From assembly GCF_043195105.1 (NCBI RefSeq), contig NZ_JBAFWO010000003.1: a stretch of 64,000 nt of DNA; one strand, 5' to 3'. Source of the DNA: NCEH01 sp002257205. Lineage in GTDB: Bacteria; Pseudomonadota; Alphaproteobacteria; Rhizobiales; Xanthobacteraceae. Each line of letters starts with the position of its first letter. Positions within the stretch are counted from its first letter, which is position 1. A program made the position numbers and the translations under genes. The notes beneath the pieces are model-generated. The model ran no database searches, had not been told where the DNA came from, and saw only the letters and a list, made by a program, of their open reading frames with translations. Shown here piece after piece: positions 6,932-15,154 of this stretch.

Positions 6932-8044
6932 ATGCCGCAGGGTCGCAGCGCGATCGTTTCCGCCGATGCCTCGGCCAGCCATGGATATCGGGCGGTTCGC
7001 CTGTGGCTTTATGCGGTCGCCGCGCTGATCGTCCTGATGATCGTCGTGGGCGGCGCGACCCGCCTCACCGAATCCGGCCTCTCGATCACCGAATGGAAGC
7101 CGGTCACCGGCGCCCTGCCCCCGCTCTCGCAAGCCGACTGGCAGGCGGAGTTCGAGAAGTACAAGGCCATCCCCCAATATGAGATCCTCAACAAGGGCAT
7201 GGGGCTGGAGGGCTTCAAGCGGATCTTCTGGTGGGAATGGGGCCATCGCCTGCTGGGCCGCCTGATCGGCTTCGCCTTCCTGCTCCCGTTCCTTTATTTC
7301 GCCGTTCGCGGCGTGCTGCGCGGCCCGCTGCTCGCCAAATGCCTCGGCCTGTTCGTGCTCGGCGGCCTCCAGGGCGCGGTGGGTTGGTGGATGGTGGCCT
7401 CCGGCCTTTCCGCCCGTACCTCGGTGAGTCAATACCGGCTGGCGGTGCATCTCACCCTCGCCTGCTTCATCCTTTCCGCCATCGTCGCGGTGGCGCGCAG
7501 CCTCACGGGCGCGGGGAAGGAGAAGGTGCCGGCGCCGCTGCGGACCGGATCGCTCCTTCTGCTCGCGCTGGTGCTGCTGCAAATCTTCGCCGGCGGGCTG
7601 GTGGCGGGGCTGGATGCCGGCATGACCTTCAACACCTGGCCGCTGATCGACGGACATTTCATTCCCGCCGCCGCGCAGCTCGGCGCGCTCGATCCCGCCT
7701 GGCGCAATCTGTTCGAGAATGTGCTGACGGTGCAGTTCGTCCACCGCATGATCGCCTATACGCTCCTCGCGGCGGCGCTGGCGCATGCGCTCAACGCCCG
7801 CCGGTTCGGCGGCTGGGTGGCGCGCGAGGCTTGGGGGGTGTTCGCGCTTGTCTGCTGCCAGGCGCTGCTGGGCATTCTCACCCTGGTGTTCGTGGTGCCG
7901 ATGGATCTCGCGCTCACCCACCAGTTCGGCGCCGCATTGGTGCTGATCGCGGCGAGCGTGCACGCCAGCGATGTGGCGCGCAGCGGCCATGCACTAGACC
8001 CTGATCCTGTCAGATTGAATCAAGCGGATCGGATTAGTGCCTAA
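6932..8044 (+). CDS. ctaA: Heme A synthase, COX15/CtaA type
   Basis: This inner-membrane enzyme oxidises heme O to heme A for aa3-type oxidases. The 370-residue sequence has eight hydrophobic segments in two similar halves. The four conserved heme-ligand histidines are at H105 (WEWGHR), H173 (LAVHLT), H271 (QFVHRM) and H330 (ALTHQF). The VGGATRLTESGLSITEWKPV block near residue 38 is diagnostic of the proteobacterial (type 2) group. The last ~18 residues are encoded by a palindromic element (7991-8040), so the native C-terminus may have been altered. It stands alone without other cta genes, divergent from a DUF2842 gene. Confidence 0.95.
   Translation: MPQGRSAIVSADASASHGYRAVRLWLYAVAALIVLMIVVGGATRLTESGLSITEWKPVTGALPPLSQADWQAEFEKYKAIPQYEILNKGMGLEGFKRIFWWEWGHRLLGRLIGFAFLLPFLYFAVRGVLRGPLLAKCLGLFVLGGLQGAVGWWMVASGLSARTSVSQYRLAVHLTLACFILSAIVAVARSLTGAGKEKVPAPLRTGSLLLLALVLLQIFAGGLVAGLDAGMTFNTWPLIDGHFIPAAAQLGALDPAWRNLFENVLTVQFVHRMIAYTLLAAALAHALNARRFGGWVAREAWGVFALVCCQALLGILTLVFVVPMDLALTHQFGAALVLIAASVHASDVARSGHALDPDPVRLNQADRISA
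7991..8040. repeat. Palindromic element at the 3' end of ctaA
   Basis: This 50-base interrupted palindrome has GCACTA (7991-7996) with TAGTGC (8035-8040), GATCC (8003-8007) with GGATC (8026-8030), and TTGA-A-TCAA in the centre (8015-8023). It encodes the tail ALDPDPVRLNQADRISA of CtaA. Similar protein ends (LDPDPIRLN-like) are familiar to me from other Rhizobiales proteins that read into a dispersed intergenic repeat. A further CAGATTG/CAATCTG pair (8011-8017/8068-8074) flanks the stop codon. Confidence 0.6.
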
Positions 8045-8113
8045 ACCTCTGATGGAGAACGTTTTACCAATCTGATTGCTGCGCAGCCGGATCGGAACAT
8101 GCTCCGCCGCCCT

Positions 8114-8134
8114 GCCCGCGCGGCCCGCGCGGGC
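8114..8134. terminator. GC hairpin between ctaA and lrgB, possible terminator
   Basis: GCCCGCGCG-GCC-CGCGCGGGC gives 9-bp arms with a 3-base loop, just past the lrgB stop on the minus strand. There is no T-tract, so intrinsic termination is uncertain. Confidence 0.3.
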
Positions 8135-8141
8135 CTGAGGC

Positions 8142-8840
8142 TCAGCGCAGCGCGATCGTGACCAGCGGCCCGAGCAGCAGGTTCACGAAACCGGCCAGGA
8201 TCATCACCAGGCCGGCGATGGAGCCTTCCTCGCGCCCGATCTGGTGCGCCTTGGCAACGCCCGCCCCATGGGCGCCCATGCCGAACAGGGCGCCGCGCGC
8301 CAAGGTGGAGCGCAGCGGCAGCCATTTCAGCATCACTTCGCCGAGCGTCGCCCCGCAGATGCCGGTGACCACCACGAACATGGCGGTCAGATCGGGAATA
8401 CCGCCGATCTCGCCCGACATGCTCATGGCGAACGGGGTGGTGGTGGAGCGCGGCATCAGGCTGCGGCCGAGCACGTCCGGCAATCCCAGCAGATTGGCGA
8501 GGCCCCAGGCGGTGCCGAGGGCGATCGTGCTGCCCGCAAGCACGCCCACCAGCAGCACCGGCCAATGGCGGCGAATGGTGGCGCGCTGCTCATGGATGGG
8601 GATGGCGAACGCCACCGTCGCCGGCCCGAGCATCAGCACCAGCCAATGGGTGCCCCGCAGGTAATCGGCATAAGTGGTGTGCAGCAAAGCTGTGAGGCCG
8701 AGAATCAGCACCGGCGTCAGCAGCAGCGGCGCGGTGAACCAGCGGGCGAACCTGCGGTTCAGCACCCGCGCCAGCGCATAGAGGCCGATGGTGGCAACGG
8801 GCCAGAACACCAGCCAGAACAAGGGGCCGGGCTCAGGCAT
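8142..8840 (-). CDS. LrgB/CidB-family membrane protein
   Basis: This 232-residue integral membrane protein of the LrgB family has several hydrophobic helices. It carries the conserved stretches LLGLPDVLGRSLMPRSTTTPFAM and the DLTAMFVVVTGICGA loop, then FGMGAHGAGVAKAHQIG near residue 190. LrgA/LrgB (CidA/CidB) pairs are known as holin-like regulators of cell lysis in Gram-positives and as glycolate or pyruvate transport systems in other organisms. The start at 8840 has a GGGAGG site and overlaps the upstream gene by 8 bases, so the two are translationally coupled. Confidence 0.88.
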   Translation of the reverse strand: MPEPGPLFWLVFWPVATIGLYALARVLNRRFARWFTAPLLLTPVLILGLTALLHTTYADYLRGTHWLVLMLGPATVAFAIPIHEQRATIRRHWPVLLVGVLAGSTIALGTAWGLANLLGLPDVLGRSLMPRSTTTPFAMSMSGEIGGIPDLTAMFVVVTGICGATLGEVMLKWLPLRSTLARGALFGMGAHGAGVAKAHQIGREEGSIAGLVMILAGFVNLLLGPLVTIALR

Positions 8841-9258
8841 GTCCCGCCTCCCCCGCATGGCGCGGGCTATGGCGCAGGCTGAAGCGATAGGCGAAATCCA
8901 CGATCAGCGCCGTGGTGCCCATGACGGCCACGGTGCCGATGAGGATCACTGCGCCGATCTTGAGCCCCAGCGTGCCGACGAATTCGCCATGCTCCATCAC
9001 CGCCATGACCGCAGGCACGAAGAACAACAGCATCTCCGCCAGCAGCCAATAGGCACCGAGCCGCACGTTCGCCGCCCGCAGGACGCCGGTGGCGAGAAGC
9101 ACCAGCAGCAGCCCCATGCCCACCACCCCGCCCGGCAGCGGCAGATGCAGCCAGCGCACCAGCGTATCGCCCGCCAGCCAGAAGCCGAGCAGGACCAAAA
9201 TCTGGAGCACACGCGTGCGGCGCAGCATGAGGCGGAGGCGGGTGAGAATCCCGGACAT
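8833..9258 (-). CDS. CidA/LrgA-family holin-like membrane protein
   Basis: This 141-residue protein has four hydrophobic helices and the family motif LPLPGGVVGMGLLL (about residues 39-52), followed by LLAEMLLFFVPAVMAVM. It is the partner of the LrgB-like protein encoded downstream with overlapping ends. The ATG at 9258 is preferred; a TTG 15 bases upstream is the alternative. A LysR regulator is transcribed divergently, the usual layout for CidR-controlled cidAB operons, so metabolite-dependent control is likely. Whether the pair transports a small organic acid or modulates envelope integrity cannot be told from sequence. Confidence 0.85.
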   Translation of the reverse strand: MSGILTRLRLMLRRTRVLQILVLLGFWLAGDTLVRWLHLPLPGGVVGMGLLLVLLATGVLRAANVRLGAYWLLAEMLLFFVPAVMAVMEHGEFVGTLGLKIGAVILIGTVAVMGTTALIVDFAYRFSLRHSPRHAGEAGHA

Positions 9259-9318
9259 GGGAACGATCCACAAACAGAAGCGGCAGGAAGTGGATTGAAG
9301 CTTAGGGTGCAGTGCGAT

Positions 9319-9333
9319 ATTCGTAAAATGAAT
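9319..9333. promoter_or_regulatory. Candidate LysR-type operator
   Basis: ATTC-N7-GAAT contains the T-N11-A core (T9320, A9332) expected for LysR-type regulators. It lies in the 113-base divergent region between cidA (start 9258) and the lysR gene (start 9372). A second palindrome, TCCAA-A-TTGGA (9352-9362), sits just before the lysR start. Confidence 0.45.
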
Positions 9334-9371
9334 TGAATGAATAATGTTCAGTCCAAATTGGAATGGTGGTC

Positions 9372-10304
9372 ATGGAGCTTCGCACCCTGCGTGCCTTCGT
9401 CGAGGTGGTCCGCCAGGGCGGCTTCTCCCAGGCGGCGAAGACCGTGTTCGCGACCCAGTCCACCGTCAGCAAGGCGGTGAAGCATCTGGAAGAGGAACTG
9501 GGCGTCACCTTGCTGGATCGGTTCGGCCATCGCAGCGAGCTGACCGCCGCCGGCGAGATCGTCTATCGCCGGGCGCTCACCATGCTGGCGGAGCGCGAGG
9601 ACCTCACCACCGAGCTGGATGAATTGCGCGGGCTGAAGATCGGCATCCTGCGGCTCGGCCTGCCGCCGCTCGGCAGTTCAACGCTGTTCGCGCCTTTGTT
9701 CGCGCAATATCGCAGCCGCTATCCCGGCATCGAGATCCGCCTCGTGGAACAGGGCAGCAAACGGCTGGAAGAGATTCTGCTGGCAGGCGAAGTGGAGCTT
9801 GCGGGCTCACTTCTTCCGGTGGCGGAGGCGTTTGCCGCCCAGCCGGTGCATATGGAGCGTCTGGTGGTGCTGATGCCCGAGAGCCATCCTTTGGCGCAGG
9901 CGCCGCGCCTCACGTTTCCGGAGCTTTCGGCCCTGCCCTTCATCCTGTTCGAGAGCGGGTTCGCGCTCAACCAGGTGATTCTCGATGCCTGCGAGCGGGC
10001 GGGCGTCTCGCCCACCATCATCGCCCGCTCGGGGCAGATAGATTTCATCGTGGCGCTGGTGGGCGCGGGGCTCGGCATCGGGTTCCTGCCGCGCGCCATC
10101 GCCGAGCAGCGCCACCATCCCTCGGTGGCGCTGGTACCCCTGGACGAGCCCAGCACCGATTGGCACATGGCGCTGATCTGGCGCCGCCGGGCCTATCTCT
10201 CCCACGCCGCCCGCGCCTGGCTTGCGCTGGCGCGGGAATATTATGGCGACGCGGGGGAGCCGACGGTCAGGCGATCGCCAGCGCCTGCTGAAGATCGGCG
10301 ATGA
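9372..10304 (+). CDS. LysR-family transcriptional regulator beside cidA-lrgB
   Basis: The protein has about 310 residues. The winged-helix domain is at residues 1-60, with the recognition segment GGFSQAAKTVFATQSTVSKAVKHLEEELG. An effector-binding domain follows from about 90. It is a CidR-like regulator by position, divergent from the CidA/LrgB-type operon with a T-N11-A palindrome between them. The ligand is unknown; in better-known cases these regulators respond to small carboxylic acids. The start is ATG 9372 (MELRTL), with ATG 9363 as an alternative. Its 3' end overlaps the convergent metY gene by 38 bases. Confidence 0.85.
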   Translation: MELRTLRAFVEVVRQGGFSQAAKTVFATQSTVSKAVKHLEEELGVTLLDRFGHRSELTAAGEIVYRRALTMLAEREDLTTELDELRGLKIGILRLGLPPLGSSTLFAPLFAQYRSRYPGIEIRLVEQGSKRLEEILLAGEVELAGSLLPVAEAFAAQPVHMERLVVLMPESHPLAQAPRLTFPELSALPFILFESGFALNQVILDACERAGVSPTIIARSGQIDFIVALVGAGLGIGFLPRAIAEQRHHPSVALVPLDEPSTDWHMALIWRRRAYLSHAARAWLALAREYYGDAGEPTVRRSPAPAEDRR

Positions 10305-11550
10305 TGTCGGCCACGTCCTCGATCCCGACGGAGAGCCGCACCACCTCGGGCCCGGCGCCGGCCGCGACCTTGGCCTCGTCGGAGAGCTGGCGATGGGTGG
10401 TGGAGGCGGGATGGATGATCAGCGAGCGCGTGTCGCCGATGTTCGCCAGGTGCGAGAACAGCTCCACGTGGGACACCAGTTTCACGCCCGCCTCATAGCC
10501 GCCTTTCAGGCCGAAGGTGAACACGGCGCCGGCGCCCTTGGGCAGATATTTGCGGGCGAGCGCGTGATATTTGTCCTCAGGCAGGCCGGGATAGCTCACC
10601 CATTCCACAGCCGGATGAGCGGCGAGGAATTTCGCCACGGCAAGAGCGTTCTCGCTGTGCTGCTTCATGCGCAGGGTGAGCGTCTCGATGCCGGTGAGGA
10701 TGAGGAAGGCGTTGAACGGCGAGAGCGCCGGGCCGAGATCGCGCAGGCCAAGCACGCGCGCGGCGATGGCGAAGGCGAAATTGCCGAACGTTTCGTGCAG
10801 CACGATGCCCTGATATTCCGGCCGGGGCTTGGAAAGGAAGGGATAGCGGTCGGTCGCCGACCAATTGAAGGTCCCTGCGTCCACGATCACACCGCCGATG
10901 GAATTGCCGTGCCCGCCCAGGAACTTGGTGGCGGAATGGATGACGATGTCCGCGCCATGCTCGATCGGGCGCCACAGATAGGGCGTGGCCAGCGTATTAT
11001 CGACGATCAGCGGCAGGCCGGCGGCCTTGGCGATCTGCGAAATGGCCGCGATGTCGGTCACCACGCCGCCGGGATTGGCGATGGATTCGGTAAAGATGGC
11101 CTTGGTCTTGGGCGTAATCGCGCGCTCGAACGAGGAAATATCGTCCGGATCCGCCCACGCAACATTCCAGCCGAAGCTTTTGAAGGCATGGGTGAATTGG
11201 TTGATGGAGCCACCGTACAGTTTACGTGAGGCGACAAATTCATCCCCCGGCGAGAGCATGGTCTGGAACACCAGCAGCTGTGCCGCGTGGCCGGACGCCA
11301 CCGCGAGCGCGGCCGTGCCGCCCTCCAGCGCCGCGACGCGCTCTTCCAGCACGGCGTTCGTGGGATTGCCGATGCGGGTATAGATATTGCCGAAGGTCTG
11401 GAGGCCGAACAGCGCCGCCGCGTGATCCACGTCATCGAACACGAACGAAGTGGTCTGGTAGATCGGCGTCGCCCGCGCGCCCGTGGTCGGGTCGGGCTGG
11501 GCGCCCGCATGAATGGCGAGGGTGGCGAAGCCGGGTTCGCGATCGGTCAT
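10267..11550 (-). CDS. metY: O-acetylhomoserine sulfhydrylase
   Basis: This PLP enzyme of the Cys/Met metabolism family makes homocysteine from O-acetylhomoserine and sulfide. The 427-residue length fits the MetY/Met17 group. Visible motifs are TPIYQTTSFVF near residue 28, YTRIGNPT (57-64) with phosphate/PLP contacts, the PLP lysine K209 in SATKFLGGHG, and the C-terminal RLSVGIED. The ATG at 11550 follows a GGAGGAG ribosome site. Upstream is an unusually AT-rich 113-base leader. The CoA-binding protein gene lies next upstream on the same strand, a recurrent neighbour of metY in alphaproteobacteria. Confidence 0.95.
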   Translation of the reverse strand: MTDREPGFATLAIHAGAQPDPTTGARATPIYQTTSFVFDDVDHAAALFGLQTFGNIYTRIGNPTNAVLEERVAALEGGTAALAVASGHAAQLLVFQTMLSPGDEFVASRKLYGGSINQFTHAFKSFGWNVAWADPDDISSFERAITPKTKAIFTESIANPGGVVTDIAAISQIAKAAGLPLIVDNTLATPYLWRPIEHGADIVIHSATKFLGGHGNSIGGVIVDAGTFNWSATDRYPFLSKPRPEYQGIVLHETFGNFAFAIAARVLGLRDLGPALSPFNAFLILTGIETLTLRMKQHSENALAVAKFLAAHPAVEWVSYPGLPEDKYHALARKYLPKGAGAVFTFGLKGGYEAGVKLVSHVELFSHLANIGDTRSLIIHPASTTHRQLSDEAKVAAGAGPEVVRLSVGIEDVADIIADLQQALAIA

Positions 11551-11663
11551 GGCTGGTCTCCTCCGAGTCCCCGGCATTATGCCGTGGTGTTGATGTTGTT
11601 TTCTAGTTCATCCATCGAAAAAATGTCTTTTTAATTTTTACCATTTTTTGCGTGTACAAATAG
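11551..11663 (-). promoter_or_regulatory. AT-rich leader region of metY
   Basis: A roughly 70-base block (11590-11660) is markedly AT-rich compared with neighbouring DNA. Nearer metY sits a small hairpin, CGGCA-TTA-TGCCG (11572-11584). I do not recognise the SAM-II or other methionine riboswitch consensus here, so a protein-regulated promoter is as likely. Confidence 0.4.
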
Positions 11664-12212
11664 CTATTGCACGTCGGCCGGCGGCTTCGGCGTGCGCGAC
11701 AGCGACAGGCGCTGCACCCCGCTGCCCAGGCGCTGGGGGCGCTTTGAGGAAATGGTACGGCTGTTGACGCCGGTCCAGCCGATCTCGCCGGAGAGCCGGC
11801 CGTATTCGATCTTCGGGCAGCGATCCATCACCACCTGGAGGCCGGCCGCTTCGGCCCGCGCGGCGACTTCGTCATGGCGCACGCCCAGCTGGAGCCAGAG
11901 CACCTTGGGCAGCGGCGACAGCGCGAGCACCTCGTCCAGCACCGCGGGCACGAAGGCCGGGGCGCGGAACACATCCACCATGTCGATGGGCACCGGCACG
12001 TCCGCGAGCCGGCCATAGAAGGCGCGGCCAGCGATCTCCTTGCCGATTTGGCCGGGATTGATGGGATAGACCTCGAACCCGCGCTCGGCGAGATATTTGG
12101 TAACGAAGAAGGACGGGCGCGCCGGATTGGGGCTCGCTCCGACGATGGCGATGGTGCGGCAGCGGCTCAGGATGTCGCGGATATAGGCGTCATCATAGCG
12201 ATCGTGATTCAT
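11664..12212 (-). CDS. CoA-binding domain protein, YccU-like
   Basis: This 182-residue protein carries a Rossmann-type CoA_binding_2 domain. TIAIVGASPNPARPSFFVTKYL (about residues 20-41) has the nucleotide loop, EVYPINPGQIGKEIAGR follows, and LWLQLGVRHDEVAARAEAAGL and the VMDRCPKIEY motif (about 128-137) lie near the end. This family is related to the CoA-binding part of succinyl-CoA synthetase but lacks the rest. Its biological role is not established. It precedes metY on the same strand at 113 bases, and tatD lies 52 bases upstream, so the three may form a loose operon. Confidence 0.85.
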   Translation of the reverse strand: MNHDRYDDAYIRDILSRCRTIAIVGASPNPARPSFFVTKYLAERGFEVYPINPGQIGKEIAGRAFYGRLADVPVPIDMVDVFRAPAFVPAVLDEVLALSPLPKVLWLQLGVRHDEVAARAEAAGLQVVMDRCPKIEYGRLSGEIGWTGVNSRTISSKRPQRLGSGVQRLSLSRTPKPPADVQ

Positions 12213-12264
12213 GAGGAGGATCCCTGCCGCGCGTTCCGCACGCCTTGCTTAAAGGCAGAATGGC

Positions 12265-13044
12265 TCAGGCGCGCCGCGCCTTCGAGAACAAGGTGAAGAA
12301 ATTCTGCGTGGTGCGCGCGGCGATCTCTTCCAGCGAGGTGCCGCGCGCGGCGGCGAGAACCGTCGCGGTCTCGCGCACGAAGGAGGGCTCGTTGCGCTTG
12401 CCGCGATGGGGCGTCGGCGCGAGGAACGGCGCATCGGTCTCCACCAGCAGGCGCTCGGCCGGGAGCGCGGCGGCAAGCTCGCGCAGGGCGGCGCTGTTCT
12501 TGAAGGTGATGACGCCGGAAAAGGAGACATAGCCGCCGAGCGCCACCGCCCGGTGCGCGAGGTCTGCGCCGCCGGTGTAGCAATGCAGCAGGAAGGGAAA
12601 CGCGCCCTTCGCGCTCTCCGCCTTCAGGATCGCGGCGACATCCTCGTCCGCCTCGCGGGCGTGGATCACCAGCGGCAGGCCGGTTTCGCGCGCGGCGGCG
12701 ATATGGGTGTGGAAGCCGTGGGCCTGCGCTTCGCGCGGGCTGTTGTCATAATGATAATCGAGCCCCACTTCGCCGATCGCCACCACCTTGGGATGGGCCG
12801 CGAACGCCACCAGCTCCGCCGTCGTCACGTCCGGCTCTTCCGCCGCCTGGTGGGGATGGGTGCCCACCGAGCAGAACACATTCTCGAACCGCTCGGCGAT
12901 GGCGCGGATCTGGTCGAAGCGCTTCACGCGGGTTGAGATGGTCACGAGATGGGAAACGCCGGCTTCGCGCGCCCGCGCGACGATTGCGGGCAATTCCTCG
13001 GCGAAATCGGGGAAATCCAGGTGGCAGTGGCTATCGACGAGCAT
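12265..13044 (-). CDS. TatD-family metal-dependent hydrolase
   Basis: This 259-residue TIM-barrel hydrolase has the full metal-site set: DSHCHLD with H6 and H8, GEVGLDYHYD near residue 92, VIHAREAD, LLHCYTGG and ETDAPFLAP. TatD/YcfH proteins are 3'-5' DNases or phosphodiesterases; the name does not imply a role in Tat transport. In many alphaproteobacteria this gene follows metG and holB, but here those genes are absent and it is followed by the CoA-binding protein gene. Confidence 0.92.
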   Translation of the reverse strand: MLVDSHCHLDFPDFAEELPAIVARAREAGVSHLVTISTRVKRFDQIRAIAERFENVFCSVGTHPHQAAEEPDVTTAELVAFAAHPKVVAIGEVGLDYHYDNSPREAQAHGFHTHIAAARETGLPLVIHAREADEDVAAILKAESAKGAFPFLLHCYTGGADLAHRAVALGGYVSFSGVITFKNSAALRELAAALPAERLLVETDAPFLAPTPHRGKRNEPSFVRETATVLAAARGTSLEEIAARTTQNFFTLFSKARRA

Positions 13045-13370
13045 GAATGAGGGCCTTCACAACAGGCCCCTCACATAGGCATTCGGCGCCACCACGTCGA
13101 GCCGCTACGTTGAGCCTTCGCGTTGAGCCATTGCATTGACTCGACGTGCGCGGGTTCAGCCGGCGGGGTGCATCTGGAAGCAGAAGCAGGAGCCTGCCTT
13201 TGCCTCCCACCCGTCATGGCCGGGCTCGTCCCGGCCATCTATGCCGCGCCGACCGCGCGGGCCTTGACCAGCCGGTGCCAGCGGTGCCGCGTGGATGCAC
13301 GGGACAAGCCCGTGCATGACGATGCTCTGCTGCAAAGGCAAACGCGCCGGACCCGGACGGTCGATTCCCC
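13045..13370. other. Intergenic region with a repeat, no gene seen
   Basis: The 326 bases between tatD and the lysR stop hold the paired palindrome described at 13213-13320. Open frames here read through that repeat and are not believed to be genes. I see nothing else. Confidence 0.6.
13213..13320. repeat. Rhizobial-type paired intergenic palindrome
   Basis: Two hairpins of the same design face each other: ATGGCCGGG-CTCGT-CCCGGCCAT (13216-13238) and ATGCACGGG-ACAAG-CCCGTGCAT (13295-13317). Each has 9-bp arms and a 5-base loop, and about 56 bases separate them. In translation they give VMAGLVPAI and DARDKPVHDD, phrases well known from spurious Rhizobiales ORFs over dispersed REP-like repeats. 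It is non-coding and probably mobilised in trans. Confidence 0.8.
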
Positions 13371-14264
13371 CTAACCCACTTCCTCGAACAGGGCCCGCTC
13401 GCGCCGGAACAGATCCAGCAGCGCGTCGGACACCAGGCGGAAGCGGGCGTCGGTGCGGGCGTCGGCGCGTGTGAGCAGCCACAATTCGCGCGCCGGCGGG
13501 CGGTGCGTCAGATCGAGAACGCAAAGGGCTGGATGGCCGGCGGCGAGGAAATGCGGCAGCAAGGCGATGCCGCACCCAGCAGCGGCCGCCTGCGCCTGTC
13601 CCGCCTGGCTGTTGGTGCGGAAAGAGAATCGCGCGCGGGGAAATTGGCGCGTAAGCCAGAGCGCTTCCGGCAAATGCCCCGCCGCCTCGTCGAAGCCGAC
13701 GAAATGCGGCGCCTCGCCTTGCGTGATCCTCGCCTGCCATTCCGCCGTTCCATAGAAGGCCAACCCGACGCCGCACGCCCGACGCGCCAGAAGGTCGCCA
13801 TCCTGCGGCCGGGCGAGGCGCAGCGCGATGTCGGCCTCGTGGCGTTGCAGGCTCACCGCGCGCCGGTCGGCGATCAGTTCCAGATCGAGCGCGGGATGCC
13901 GCCTCTGGAGCGCTGCCAGATGCGGCAGCAGGAACACATCCGCGAGGCTCGCCGTCGCGGTCACGCGCACACGGCCGGCATAGGCATCGCGCGGCGCCTG
14001 CTCCTGCAAGGCCTGGGCGGCACGCTCCATCGCCATCGCGACGTCGAGTGTGTGCCGGCCCGCATCGGTCAAATCATAACCGGCGGCATTGCGCACCAGA
14101 AGCGGCGCGCCGATGGCCGCCTCCAGCCCTGCCACATTGCGCGACACCGTGCTGTGATTGACCCCCAGCACCCGCGCCGCCGCCGAAAGGCTGCCGTGCC
14201 GCGCGAGCGCGGCGAAAACGCGGAGCTGGTCCCAATCGAGGTCTGTGCGAAAATGAGCGGCCAT
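13371..14264 (-). CDS. LysR-family transcriptional regulator
   Basis: This 297-residue regulator begins with DWDQLRVFAALARHGSLSAAARVLGVNHSTVSRNVAGLEAAIG (about residues 10-52), a complete LysR winged-helix domain. A substrate-binding domain follows from about 95. It is divergent from the metallo-hydrolase gene at 14384 with a 119-base gap, so that gene is its likely target. The effector is unknown. Downstream lies the paired-palindrome repeat. Confidence 0.85.
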   Translation of the reverse strand: MAAHFRTDLDWDQLRVFAALARHGSLSAAARVLGVNHSTVSRNVAGLEAAIGAPLLVRNAAGYDLTDAGRHTLDVAMAMERAAQALQEQAPRDAYAGRVRVTATASLADVFLLPHLAALQRRHPALDLELIADRRAVSLQRHEADIALRLARPQDGDLLARRACGVGLAFYGTAEWQARITQGEAPHFVGFDEAAGHLPEALWLTRQFPRARFSFRTNSQAGQAQAAAAGCGIALLPHFLAAGHPALCVLDLTHRPPARELWLLTRADARTDARFRLVSDALLDLFRRERALFEEVG

Positions 14265-14383
14265 TGCGCAGTTTTCGGGAATTTTCGCGCCGATGGCCAG
14301 CGCCTAATGCGTGCGGCGAACCGTGCGTCCTCAGGCGCCCCCGGCGCACCTCCCGCGATGCCCCCCTTTGGAGAGCTGATCCC

Positions 14384-15154
14384 ATGCCTTCGCCCGCCCC
14401 CATCCGCCTCACCCTCGTCGGCGGCCCGACGCTACTGATCGAAATCGCCGGCTTTCGGCTGCTGACCGATCCCACCTTCGACATGCCCGGCGATTATGCC
14501 TCCGGCACCATCACCCTGCACAAGCTCACCGGCCCCGCGATCGCGGTGGAGGAGATCGGCGCCATCGACGCAGTGCTGCTCAGCCACGACCAGCATGCGG
14601 ACAATCTCGATCGCACGGGGCGCGCTTTCCTGCCAAAGGCGGGCACCACCTTCACCACCCACATCGGCGCCGAGCGGCTCGGCCTCGGCGAGGGCCTGGC
14701 GCCCTGGGACACGCGCGAATTGAAGGGACCGGACGGCGCGCGCCTGTTCGTGACCGCCGTTCCCGCACGCCACGGGCCTCCAGGCATCGAACCCATCGCC
14801 GGCGAGGTGATCGGCTTCGCCCTGGGCGTGGATGCGCCGGGGGATGCGCTCTATATCTCCGGCGACACGGTCTGGTACGAGGGCGTGGCCGAGATCGCGC
14901 GGCGCTTCTCCCCCCGCATCGCCGTGCTGTTCACCGGCGCCGCCAAGCCGCGCGGGGCGTTCCACCTGACCATGGATGCCAATGACGCGCTGGAGACGGC
15001 ACATGCCTTTTCCGGCGCGCGCATCGTCGCGGTGCATAACGAGGGCTGGGGTCACTTCAGCGAGGCGGAGGACGAGTTGGCCCACGCCTTCACGGCGCTC
15101 GGTCTCGGCGACCGGCTCGCCCGTCCGCAAAGGGGCGAGGCGCTGTCGCTTTAG
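14384..15154 (+). CDS. MBL-fold metallo-hydrolase, UlaG-like
   Basis: This 256-residue protein belongs to the UlaG-like branch of the metallo-beta-lactamase fold. IRLTLVGGPTLLIEIAGFRLLTDP is the first beta-hairpin and Asp. LLSHDQHADNLD (about residues 64-75) replaces the usual HxHxDH with HDQHADN, as in some UlaG relatives. The later metal residues lie in ARHGPPG, SGDTVWYE and VHNEGWGHFSE. The ATG at 14384 has GGAGAG upstream. Control by the divergent LysR protein is likely. The substrate is not known. Confidence 0.8.
   Translation: MPSPAPIRLTLVGGPTLLIEIAGFRLLTDPTFDMPGDYASGTITLHKLTGPAIAVEEIGAIDAVLLSHDQHADNLDRTGRAFLPKAGTTFTTHIGAERLGLGEGLAPWDTRELKGPDGARLFVTAVPARHGPPGIEPIAGEVIGFALGVDAPGDALYISGDTVWYEGVAEIARRFSPRIAVLFTGAAKPRGAFHLTMDANDALETAHAFSGARIVAVHNEGWGHFSEAEDELAHAFTALGLGDRLARPQRGEALSL

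Noticed and set aside
10460..10475. Second parS-like site (AGCTCCACGTGGGACA)
   Set aside because: It matches only 13 of 16 bases, is not a perfect palindrome and lies inside metY where codon choice explains it.
11551..11663. SAM-II riboswitch upstream of metY
   Set aside because: I could not find the conserved pseudoknot sequences by eye, so it is not called as a riboswitch.
13123..13374. Open frame encoding MAGLVPAI and VDARDKPVHDD
   Set aside because: It is a translation of the paired palindromic repeat, a well-known false gene in Rhizobiales.
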